This document shows, one piece after another, positions 15,284 through 22,314 of a stretch of DNA of 64,000 nucleotides (its first letter is position 1; every line of letters begins with the position of its first letter). Source of the DNA: an uncultured bacterium (GTDB lineage: Bacteria > Planctomycetota > UBA1135 > GCA-002686595); NCBI GenBank assembly GCA_937905825.1, contig CALCXM010000028.1:1-64000 (forward strand), given 5' to 3'. A program made the translations under genes and the position numbers. Under the pieces are notes generated by a model. That model did not search any database. It saw only the letters and a list, made by a program, of their open reading frames with translations, and had not been told where the DNA came from.

Positions 15284-17227
15284 CTAGGAAACCGATGTGT
15301 GCTTCACGGGGGTCAAGGCTCGTGCAGGCTCATCCACGATCGCGGGAATGCTCACGATAAACTCCGTGCCCACACTGACACGACTCTCGACTTGAATCGT
15401 CCCACTGACTTGGTCCACGATTTGGCGGACCGTGGCGAGCCCAATGCCTGACCCTGCGTCCGCTTGTTTGGTGGTGAAGAACGGCTCAAAGACCTTGTCG
15501 AGGATTCCGCGGGGGATGCCTTCGCCTTCGTCCTTCACGCTGAAGCTCACCGTGTCCGACCCAACATCCTTGCTGGAGATCAGAATCGTGCCGCCCAAGG
15601 GCATAGCGTCCCGGGCGTTCACCACCAAGTTGAGCAGGACCAGTTCGATCTGAGACGCAGAGCCCAGGATCGGCAGGGAGGCATCGAGTTGGGTCTTCAA
15701 CTCGATTTGCTCGCTGAGGACCCGAGAGAGCATCGGAAGCAGCCCAGAGATAACAGCGTTCACGTCCAGAGCTCTGTTCTCCTGGGTGACCGTGTGATTG
15801 AAGGTGAGGAGCCGGCGGGTGAGTTCGCTAGCCCGTTGGCAGGCCTCGATCGCGCTACTCGCGAGTTCGACGGATTCCGCATCCTCCCGGCAGCGGTCGC
15901 TGAGCAACTCGCAGGCTCCCAGAATGGCCGTCAACATGTTGTTGAAGTCGTGGGCCACGCCCCCGGCGAGTTGCCCAACAGCTTCGTGCACGTGAGTGCG
16001 CCGCAGCTTGTCTTCGAGCTCTCGGCGCTGGGAGATGTCCATGATGCTGGTGCGCACGATGCGGCGTCCATCGGAGGGCATCGCGACCAAGTGCACTTCC
16101 GTTAGGCGCTGGTGACCTTGACTCGTCAGAATCGTCCATTCAAACACAGGAGTTTCGCCCTCCAGGGTGGCTGCCAGGTGCTCGCGGAATGCTTCGATGG
16201 AGTCCTGACCATCCGGCTGTCGTTCGGGGCTGATCAAGGCCGGATCGAGGGCCAAGAAGTCCACGCGGCTGTAGTCGAACAGTTCAAACGCTCGTCGATT
16301 GGCGTCGAGTAGGCGGCCCGAATCCCCATCGATCGTGAGCACCGCATCCGGCGCATTTTCGAGCAGGACACGATAACGCTCCCCGGCGATCTCAGAGTCC
16401 TGGTGCCGGTAGCGGGCGACCTGGACCATCCAGACCAGAAATCCGGCGAGCAGAATGCCAAGGGCGAGCATGGCTTCATCCACCCAACTGTTCTGCGCGG
16501 ACCCGACCGGCGACGCGGTCATTCGCAAGGTGAGTTCGTACTCTTGCATGCGAACGGGAACTTCGTGTGCAAAGCTACCGTGGGTTCCGAGGGTCGGGTC
16601 TCCCAGAGCAGCCAGGGTCTCCTCGCCAAAACGCAAGCGGTAGCCGAGACCCGGCTCGGCGAACTCGTCCACGCATCGCGCGAGAAGGTCGTCTAGGCGA
16701 AACACGCAATTCGCCAAACCAACCGTCTGCCCCGAGGATTGAATGCGGCGATAGGCAGCGATGCCCCAACCGCGTTGCAGCAGGGGCAGGGGTGGAGTCA
16801 ACTCGACTTTGGATCCATCCCGTGCGGCCCTGAATGCGGGGCCGGCGATCGGGTGCTTGGAGAGGTCAAATCCCAAGGCTCCGCGGTTCCCGATTTCAGG
16901 CTCAACCCAGCGGATGGTTCCGTCCAGTGCGACAAGGTTGAGGGCCTGCACGCCCTTGGTCTGCGCTTGATAGCGAGCCGAACGAGTGCGGAACACGCCC
17001 TCTTCCAAGGTGCTGTCCGCAGAAAACTCTTCCGCGAAGCTGGAGACGAGAGCCAGGTGTTCTTCGAGCAGAACTTCGAGCCGGTGGGCGACTTCCGCAG
17101 ACGTGGACTCGAGGCGCCCAACGATCCCGGTCCGCTCTCCCTGCTGCACCAAGGACCGACTCCCCACGAGGACTGAAACGATCAGTCCGAAAAGGACATA
17201 GGGGAGAGGTGCGAGTTTTCTTGCCAT
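15284..17227 (-). CDS. Membrane sensor histidine kinase (CHASE-PAS-HisKA-HATPase)
   Basis: The 647-residue protein has a first membrane helix at about 8-28 and a second at about 250-270 (AMLALGILLAGFLVWMV), with an extracytoplasmic region of some 220 residues between them that contains LNLVALDGTIRWVEPE, a CHASE-domain hallmark. A PAS domain follows (YRVLLENAPDAVLTIDG to SIMDISQRRELE). Next comes the dimerisation/phosphoacceptor segment QLAGGVAHDFNNMLTAILG with the phosphorylated His, then the ATPase N box LNLVVNARDAM, the G1 block DEGEGIP and G2 block GSGIGLATV. The GGVAHDFNN form is typical of kinases with a multidomain partner. No response regulator gene lies beside it, so the partner is elsewhere. 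It is followed on its strand only by the convergent surface-protein gene. Confidence 0.92.
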   Translation of the reverse strand: MARKLAPLPYVLFGLIVSVLVGSRSLVQQGERTGIVGRLESTSAEVAHRLEVLLEEHLALVSSFAEEFSADSTLEEGVFRTRSARYQAQTKGVQALNLVALDGTIRWVEPEIGNRGALGFDLSKHPIAGPAFRAARDGSKVELTPPLPLLQRGWGIAAYRRIQSSGQTVGLANCVFRLDDLLARCVDEFAEPGLGYRLRFGEETLAALGDPTLGTHGSFAHEVPVRMQEYELTLRMTASPVGSAQNSWVDEAMLALGILLAGFLVWMVQVARYRHQDSEIAGERYRVLLENAPDAVLTIDGDSGRLLDANRRAFELFDYSRVDFLALDPALISPERQPDGQDSIEAFREHLAATLEGETPVFEWTILTSQGHQRLTEVHLVAMPSDGRRIVRTSIMDISQRRELEDKLRRTHVHEAVGQLAGGVAHDFNNMLTAILGACELLSDRCREDAESVELASSAIEACQRASELTRRLLTFNHTVTQENRALDVNAVISGLLPMLSRVLSEQIELKTQLDASLPILGSASQIELVLLNLVVNARDAMPLGGTILISSKDVGSDTVSFSVKDEGEGIPRGILDKVFEPFFTTKQADAGSGIGLATVRQIVDQVSGTIQVESRVSVGTEFIVSIPAIVDEPARALTPVKHTSVS

Positions 17228-17411
17228 TGGCCAGTCTCGAGGGAGAGATCGAATCTATGTCCTCAGATTGTTCCCACCCTAGGTGATCCATTTGGAATCC
17301 TCCAGCAAGAGGGGGACTGGAACCCCCGGTGGCTGCGCCGTCCCCGAGGGATGGGGCCCGGAACTCCGGATGGTGTAGGGACTTAGCGCCAATCCAAAAT
17401 TAGGACGAGTG

Positions 17412-18065
17412 CTACTTGAGGTGCACCCAGGCCGGCATCTTGGCCAAGTGTTCCTTGGCAGCGACTTCTGCGGCGGCGCGTTCCATCTTTTGCATGCCCA
17501 TGAAGTAACCACGAATAGTGCCTTCGAGGATTGCTTCAAAAGGCCTTAGTTGACCGTCCTCATCCGTGCAGTGTTCGCAATACATTTGACCTTCCTTGGC
17601 GTCGGTCAAGGGCATGCTGCAGGACTGGCAACTCGTCATCTGGAGAGGGGCGTAGAACGCGAGGCGATAGCCGTCGAGATCCTGGATCAAGAAGTTGCGC
17701 AGACCGTAGAACTCGTCTTTGGGCTTGCAGGCCGGACGCGCTCCCTTCTCGACGACTTCTTCGTAGTAGCTGTCCACGTCGTCCACGCGCAAGTAGACGA
17801 GCACACCGCCACCGGGTGCTTTTTTCCAATCCTCGTTGAGTTCAGTCAAGAACTTGGTTGCAGGACCGGATGGCTGCTCCATGTGCGCGCCGAGCATGAT
17901 CGTCTGCCCTTCTAGTTCGAGGCTCGCCCACATGGGATCCCCTTCACTGGGCCACGCTGTCTTGAGGGCAAACCCGAGGACGTCCGTGTAGAACTTGACC
18001 GCGGCCGGAACGTTTTTGGCCGTGAAGTGAAGCGACATTGGTTGGCAGGTCTCTTCGTATTCCAT
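17412..18065 (-). CDS. VOC (glyoxalase/bleomycin-resistance) domain fused to a zinc ribbon
   Basis: The 217-residue protein joins two modules. Residues 10-140 are a vicinal-oxygen-chelate domain with the pattern SLHFTAKNVPAAVKFYTDVLGF, LVYLRVDDVDSYYEEVVEKGAR and FLIQDLDGYRLAFYAP; DGYRLAFY carries the usual end of a metal site. Residues 143-217 form a putative zinc ribbon with C144-x2-C147 and a later C-x2-C (YCEHCTDEDG), followed by YFMGMQKMERAAAEVAAKEHLAKMPAW, which matches the small Pfam zinc-ribbon family often found alone. The substrate is not known. It lies just downstream of the aldolase and shell genes on the same strand, with a 38-base gap, so it may be part of that unit. ATG 18036 (MSLHF) is an alternative start. 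Confidence 0.85.
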   Translation of the reverse strand: MEYEETCQPMSLHFTAKNVPAAVKFYTDVLGFALKTAWPSEGDPMWASLELEGQTIMLGAHMEQPSGPATKFLTELNEDWKKAPGGGVLVYLRVDDVDSYYEEVVEKGARPACKPKDEFYGLRNFLIQDLDGYRLAFYAPLQMTSCQSCSMPLTDAKEGQMYCEHCTDEDGQLRPFEAILEGTIRGYFMGMQKMERAAAEVAAKEHLAKMPAWVHLK

Positions 18066-18103
18066 GTTTCGATCCTGGTCTAAAGCTGGCTGGGGGTGAG
18101 GGG

Positions 18104-18829
18104 TTACTTGCTCGGGAACCCGCAGCGGTTCTCCAAGGTGTTGAGATTGCCAAGGCCGAGCATGCTGCGGGTGGCGAGCAGCTTCCTAACGGCTTCGTCT
18201 GAGAGTGGCTTCAAGCCTCCACGGGCGGTGTGGGCGAGCCACAGGATCTTTGCCGTGTGCTCCAGCATGTCTAGCTTCTTGAAGGCGTCCAAGAGGTTGT
18301 CCCCGACCGTGACGGATCCGTGGTTGCGCATCACCATGGTGTCGGAGCAGCGCACCACCTCGCGGATGGAGTCCCCGAGTTCATGGGTCCCCGGGGTGGC
18401 AAAGGGCGTCGTCGGGATGCCGCCGATGGTCACGATCATCTCTGGGATGATCGGCATCTGCATGTCGATCTCCGCAACGGAGAGGGCGACCGCATGGGGC
18501 GGGTGACAGTGCAAGACGGCCTTGATGTCCGGGCGCTCCTGGTAGCAGACCAAGTGAATCCCGGTCTCGGTGGAGTTCTTGGCGGGCGGGCCGATGACGT
18601 TGCCCTGCATGTCGATGCGGGCTAGCTGTTCCATTTGCAGGAACCCTTTCATTCCGCCGGCGGGCGTGATGATGACGGTTTCGTCCGAAAGCCTCACCGA
18701 GATGTTGCCATCGGAGGCGGAGATCAAGTTGCGCTCGTAGCACAGCTTCCCGATCTCGCAAATGCTGCGTCGGGCGCGAGCTTCCTCGGCTCCCCAACCC
18801 TGTTGGGCCGCGATCGTTTCCAAATTCAT
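18104..18829 (-). CDS. Class II aldolase (L-fuculose-phosphate aldolase-like)
   Basis: The 241-residue protein belongs to the class II aldolase/adducin family of zinc enzymes that cleave sugar phosphates such as fuculose 1-phosphate to dihydroxyacetone phosphate and an aldehyde. The phosphate-binding loop is SASDGNIS (38-44). The catalytic Glu is E88 in NSTETG. Zinc ligands are H107 and H109 in LHCHPPHA and H170 in RNHGS. In Planctomycetes and Verrucomicrobia the related aldolase is encoded in microcompartment loci that degrade fucose and rhamnose. Here it follows three shell-protein genes by 14 bases, so it is probably the encapsulated enzyme of a small compartment. A C-terminal extension of about 40 residues after the core (from GGLKPLSDEAV) could serve for packaging; this is inference. 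Confidence 0.88.
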   Translation of the reverse strand: MNLETIAAQQGWGAEEARARRSICEIGKLCYERNLISASDGNISVRLSDETVIITPAGGMKGFLQMEQLARIDMQGNVIGPPAKNSTETGIHLVCYQERPDIKAVLHCHPPHAVALSVAEIDMQMPIIPEMIVTIGGIPTTPFATPGTHELGDSIREVVRCSDTMVMRNHGSVTVGDNLLDAFKKLDMLEHTAKILWLAHTARGGLKPLSDEAVRKLLATRSMLGLGNLNTLENRCGFPSK

Positions 18830-18842
18830 AGTGTCTTGGCCC

Positions 18843-19163
18843 TCAGTCGAGGGGCGAGGGGGTCGGCGCGGTCCGGTGGTCGTAAGTCAATTTGTCGCCT
18901 TGCTCGATGTAGTCCACCACGCCGACGACGACGGTTTTGATGGCGGCCCGCGGATTGCCGACGATCTGGCGACCGCCGTTGCCCTCGTCGAGCACGATCA
19001 CGCGATCTCCCACGCCCGCTTGGGCACGGTCCACGGCGATGCGCGTTTTGGATGTTGGGGTCCCGTCGGGAAGCACCGGCCGCAAGATCAACAGGATCTC
19101 TCCATCGAGCTCGGGTATCTGGACCGGCGTAACCACCGTGCCCACCACGTCAGCGAGGAACAT
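18843..19163 (-). CDS. BMC-P (EutN/CcmL) microcompartment vertex protein 1
   Basis: This 106-residue protein has the EutN/CcmL fold signature: it starts MFLADVVGTVVTP, continues with a GxKxLLI-like strand (GEILLILRPV), ends the core with GVGDRVIVLDEGNGGR and closes with AAIKTVVVGVVDYIE. Pentamers of this family cap the vertices of bacterial microcompartments. The last of three consecutive members, it is linked to the preceding gene by a TGATG overlap and is followed after 14 bases by the aldolase gene. Its tail (THDHRTAPTPSPLD-like) is Pro-rich and diverges from the other two. The three paralogues are only distantly similar to one another, which points to distinct positions in the shell. Confidence 0.88.
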   Translation of the reverse strand: MFLADVVGTVVTPVQIPELDGEILLILRPVLPDGTPTSKTRIAVDRAQAGVGDRVIVLDEGNGGRQIVGNPRAAIKTVVVGVVDYIEQGDKLTYDHRTAPTPSPLD

Positions 19164-19480
19164 CAGTTCGCTCCCCGAGCCGCGCTGATGTAGGGCTCGC
19201 GATCGATGACTTGGCCGAGCACTGTGGCCTCTTCGATGAAGCCGATGATCGCAGCGTCCACGGGGACGAAGGTCTCCGGCAAGGCCATGGCCCCTTCGCG
19301 ACCATCCACGAAGGTGACGAAGTCTCCGGGCCCGCTCGAGATGGCGGCGCAGGCAACCAGAGCGTCTCCCTGATCTTGACCACGTTCATCCAGGGGTTGA
19401 ATCCACTGCAGGTTGACGTTGTCCAACCCCGGGTAGATATGACTGGCCACCACTCGACCGAGGACGCGGGCTAAGTACAC
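19163..19480 (-). CDS. BMC-P (EutN/CcmL) microcompartment vertex protein 2
   Basis: The second of the three shell genes encodes 105 residues beginning MYLARVLGRVVASHIYPGL. It shows the conserved core QWIQPLDERG, the GPGDFVTFVDGREGAMAL strand and the final segment DAAIIGFIEEATVLG typical of EutN/CcmL. The stop codon shares one base with the start of vertex protein 1 (TGATG). The start is 4 bases after the stop of vertex protein 3. The family makes pentamers with a small central pore that close the twelve corners of polyhedral compartments. The central pore motif that could bind metal or charge is not distinctive here. Having two or more vertex genes in one locus is common in PVM-type microcompartments. 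Confidence 0.87.
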   Translation of the reverse strand: MYLARVLGRVVASHIYPGLDNVNLQWIQPLDERGQDQGDALVACAAISSGPGDFVTFVDGREGAMALPETFVPVDAAIIGFIEEATVLGQVIDREPYISAARGAN

Positions 19481-19484
19481 GGGA

Positions 19485-19778
19485 CTAGCTCCACTTCTCG
19501 TAGACGTTCTCGCCGCCCAGATCCCAAGAGTCCACCACCGCCATCACGACCGCGTCGCAGGGGCGACCATCGGTGATGTCTGTCTGGCGCGCGCTCGAGC
19601 CCGTGGCATACAGCACCATGTCATGGGGGCCAGCGCCCACGGAATCCACGGCGACCACGTATTGATCCTTTGGCTTGTTGTTCAGGTCGTGGACCTGCAC
19701 CAACAGCAGCTTGCGTTCCGCGAGCTTCTCATCCTTTTGCGTGGCGACCACGCTTCCGACTACCTGTCCGATCAGCAT
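19485..19778 (-). CDS. BMC-P (EutN/CcmL) microcompartment vertex protein 3
   Basis: The first-transcribed shell gene encodes 97 residues. MLIGQVVGSVVATQKDEKL opens with the family sequence MxxGxVxGxVxAtxK, followed by RKLLLVQVHDL, AVDSVGAGPHDMVLYATGSSAR and DAVVMAVVDSWD, all matching EutN/CcmL. It is the closest of the three to the classic family pattern. The gene is 68 bases downstream of a SurA-like protein gene on the same strand. No hexameric BMC-H shell gene and no aldehyde dehydrogenase or phosphotransacylase is present within the window, so the three vertex proteins either complement a shell encoded elsewhere or form a non-canonical assembly. Confidence 0.89.
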   Translation of the reverse strand: MLIGQVVGSVVATQKDEKLAERKLLLVQVHDLNNKPKDQYVVAVDSVGAGPHDMVLYATGSSARQTDITDGRPCDAVVMAVVDSWDLGGENVYEKWS

Positions 19779-19846
19779 TCAGTCCTCTCTATGTCTCTTG
19801 TGTAGGCGGTTGGTGGCGGGGTCCTTGATGGCACTCGCCGCCGAGC

Positions 19847-21289
19847 TTATTCCGGTTGCAGGTACGTGACGACGAGTTCGGCGTCCACAGCTTCGGTGAT
19901 GAAGCGCTCTCGCAAGGTGCGGTGAACGTAGACCATCATCGTTGTCCAACTGGGCTTGGGGCGCCGTTGGCCGACCCAGAGTAGCAGAACACCGCTGTCC
20001 GTGCGCACGGGGCCGATCATGCGGGTGATGGAATCTGCGGGGTCCGTGGGCTTGAAGCGCTCCGAGTCCAGGGCCTCGAAGAGCGCGCTGCGGGCGGGGC
20101 TGGGCCCCGAGGTGCCCGTGCGGGTGACCCAACCCAAGACCCCGTTGCGCTCACGGGACTTGCGATCCTGGGAGCGCAGGTTCACCGCTTTCACGAAGTC
20201 GGCCTTGTTCTTGATGGTTCGAGCGATTTCCAACAGCTTGCGCTCGGCGGAGTCGTGGTCGTCGGGGATCAGATCGTTGGGGATCTCCGCGGCCCGCAAG
20301 AAACAAGCGCTCGCTTCCAGAGCCTCACCGAACTCGGCGTCAAAGTAGGCTCGCTCATTCTCGTAGACGGCACGCAGGGATTGGTCGTCGTGGTTGCGCT
20401 GCACCCAAAGTCGCGCGAGGGCGGCCAGCACGATGTTGGGGTCTTGCTTCCAGGACTCGACGAGGATGCCCTGGGAAGCGAGCAACTGCTCGTAGGCGAG
20501 ACCCTTGTACTTCGCATCCTTCGCGACTTCCGCGCGCCGACCTTCGATCTCGGATTCCAGCGCTTGATTCAAGGCTTTCGGATCGAGGTCCGGCATGCGC
20601 GCACGCATGCGCTTGACTCGCAGCATGTCGATCAACATGGCTTGGATCACATCCGGATCGAGGCGTTCGCGCAGGAAGGGGATGTACTCGTCGCGCAGCA
20701 AGACCACGTTGCCATTGCGCAGAACCAGGTTGTCGTTCCAAGGCGCCGGGAGCTCCTCGAGGCCCCGTTCTGAGATGCGTGCATCGAGCCACATCTCCTG
20801 TTGTTCGCCACTGACGGGCTTGCCTTCGGGAATGCCGAGACCCCGGCGTGCGAGTTTTTGCTGCAAAATCGCCAAGCGCAGGCTCTCGAGAAACTCATCT
20901 CGCGGCACGCCTTTGATTTCGAGATAGCGCTCGATCGAACTGGCCCGGCCCTCTTTGCGCACATCCTTCTCGACGTCATCCAGCATGCTCTGAAGTTCGT
21001 CTTCGGTCGCCGTCACCCCAAGCTCCTGCGCAAGCGACTCGACCAAGCGCATCTTCAACATAAAGAGCCGTGTCTCGCGACCCAGCTCGGAGTTCGCGTG
21101 ACGCGAGATGATCAGCTGGTCTAGTTCCTGGAAAGTGACATAGGTCCCCAAAAACTGGGCGGCCACCTCCATGGTGACGGGCGCTTCCGGTGCCGCGGGT
21201 TCGGAGGGGCCCGTCTGGGCGTTCACGACCGAGGGACTGAGGGTCAGCAGGGCGGCGAGAAGTCGCCAGTGGGTGGGCATGGATCTCAT
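19847..21289 (-). CDS. Exported SurA/PrsA-like peptidyl-prolyl isomerase family protein
   Basis: From ATG 21289 the protein has 480 residues with a signal peptide (MRSMPTHWRLLAALLTL, end near VVNAQ); ATG 21280 would also fit. The body is helical in the manner of SurA N-terminal domains (for example LMLKMRLVESLAQELGVTATEDELQSML and QAMLIDMLRVKRMRARMPDLDP). Toward the C terminus, AEFGEALEASACFLRA, then NLRSQDRKSRERNGVLGWVTRTG, and VGPVRTDSGVLLLWV follow the layout of a parvulin domain (NGGdLGw, and IxGPVxTxxGxHilk). The match is weak, so isomerase activity is uncertain, while a chaperone for exported proteins is plausible. It precedes the shell genes by 68 bases on the same strand, though a functional link is doubtful. 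Confidence 0.7.
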   Translation of the reverse strand: MRSMPTHWRLLAALLTLSPSVVNAQTGPSEPAAPEAPVTMEVAAQFLGTYVTFQELDQLIISRHANSELGRETRLFMLKMRLVESLAQELGVTATEDELQSMLDDVEKDVRKEGRASSIERYLEIKGVPRDEFLESLRLAILQQKLARRGLGIPEGKPVSGEQQEMWLDARISERGLEELPAPWNDNLVLRNGNVVLLRDEYIPFLRERLDPDVIQAMLIDMLRVKRMRARMPDLDPKALNQALESEIEGRRAEVAKDAKYKGLAYEQLLASQGILVESWKQDPNIVLAALARLWVQRNHDDQSLRAVYENERAYFDAEFGEALEASACFLRAAEIPNDLIPDDHDSAERKLLEIARTIKNKADFVKAVNLRSQDRKSRERNGVLGWVTRTGTSGPSPARSALFEALDSERFKPTDPADSITRMIGPVRTDSGVLLLWVGQRRPKPSWTTMMVYVHRTLRERFITEAVDAELVVTYLQPE

Positions 21290-21705
21290 GGGCAGTGGAG
21301 GGGCGGGCCTGTCGGTGGATCGACTCAGCCCGACGTGGACCGGCGGGGCCAGCCCGATTGGGACCAACTAGAATAGGGGGGATGGGGGGGCGGAGCAAAC
21401 CCCACGGAGCCGGTAGCGGCACAGGCCACCGAATGCCGCCCCGGCTGCAAGGGTGGGCGAATCCAATGGGGAGCAACCTGGACTCCCGTGGGCGCGCAGA
21501 GGTTGCCTCCGGGGAACCTACCCGCGGAGCTCCCAGGGACGACCGTTGCAGCCGCGACTTCCTCGCATTCCCGGGGGAGGAGTCCATAACCTCTTTTGCC
21601 ATGACGGGTTGCCCGCGCCGGTGCTAGCCTCTCCGCGGTTCTCTGGATTCCAGGCGAAGGATCCGCCACTCCCGGGTCACTCAATGGGTCCCACGCGTAC
21701 CCTTC
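21290..21705. other. Divergent intergenic region between SurA-like and sigma factor genes
   Basis: No gene is supported in these 416 bases. It holds the promoters of both divergent genes and a G-rich tract (GGGGGGATGGGGGGG at about 21377-21391) that could form a G-quadruplex in the plus strand. Open frames in it have no coding signature. Confidence 0.5.
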
Positions 21706-22314
21706 ATGCTCGACGCCACCGAAAATCACCTCGCCGACCAGCTCCTGCGGGACTCCATCCTCTCCGGGGATCGGGGCGCCGCGGAGGGACTTTTCCGTCG
21801 CGAGATGGAGTCCGTCTACGAATTTGTGCACTACCGCGTCGGTCGCCAGCAGGCCATAGCGGAAGACGTGGTGCAAGACACCTTCGTCACGGCCTTCGAG
21901 CGCTTGGAAACCTATGACGGTCGTTCGACCCTGCACACGTGGATCTGCGGCATCGCCCGCAACAAGATTCGAGAGTACCGGCGTAAGCGCAAGACCACCT
22001 CGATCGAGCAGATCCTGGCGGACTCCGACGCGGACATCGACGCTATTCTCTCGCACCTAGAAACGGAGCCCCTGCCCGATTGGGTGGTCGAGCACGAGGA
22101 GACCGCAGAGTTGGTGGGGGCGACGCTCTCGTCCCTGCCCCCGGACTACCGCGAAGCATTGGTTTCCAAGTACGTGGATGGACTCTCCGTCGCGCAAATC
22201 GGAGGGCGCACGGGACGTAGCGAGAAAGCCGCGGAGTCCATGTTGCATCGTGCGCGCCTTTCCTTCTCGCGGGTCTTCCAGTTGCTCGCAGGGAAACGGG
22301 GGAAGCACGCATGA
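21706..22314 (+). CDS. ECF-type RNA polymerase sigma factor
   Basis: The 202-residue protein has region 2 (GAAEGLFRREMESVYEFVHYR, then AEDVVQDTFVTAFERLETYDG and STLHTWICGIARNKIREYRRK) and region 4 (LPPDYREALVSKYVDGLSVAQIGGRTGRSEKAAESMLHRAR). That is the compact sigma-70 family organisation of extracytoplasmic-function factors, with a linker of some 40 acidic residues between the domains that is longer than usual. It directs RNA polymerase to a small regulon. Its stop overlaps the start of the FecR-like membrane protein by four bases (ATGA), the usual arrangement of an ECF factor with its own anti-sigma or regulator. No zinc-binding anti-sigma gene is present. Confidence 0.92.
   Translation: MLDATENHLADQLLRDSILSGDRGAAEGLFRREMESVYEFVHYRVGRQQAIAEDVVQDTFVTAFERLETYDGRSTLHTWICGIARNKIREYRRKRKTTSIEQILADSDADIDAILSHLETEPLPDWVVEHEETAELVGATLSSLPPDYREALVSKYVDGLSVAQIGGRTGRSEKAAESMLHRARLSFSRVFQLLAGKRGKHA

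Noticed and set aside
17311..17327. tRNA-like T arm (GGGGG-7 nt loop-CCCCC)
   Set aside because: No matching acceptor, D or anticodon arms were found at the correct distances.
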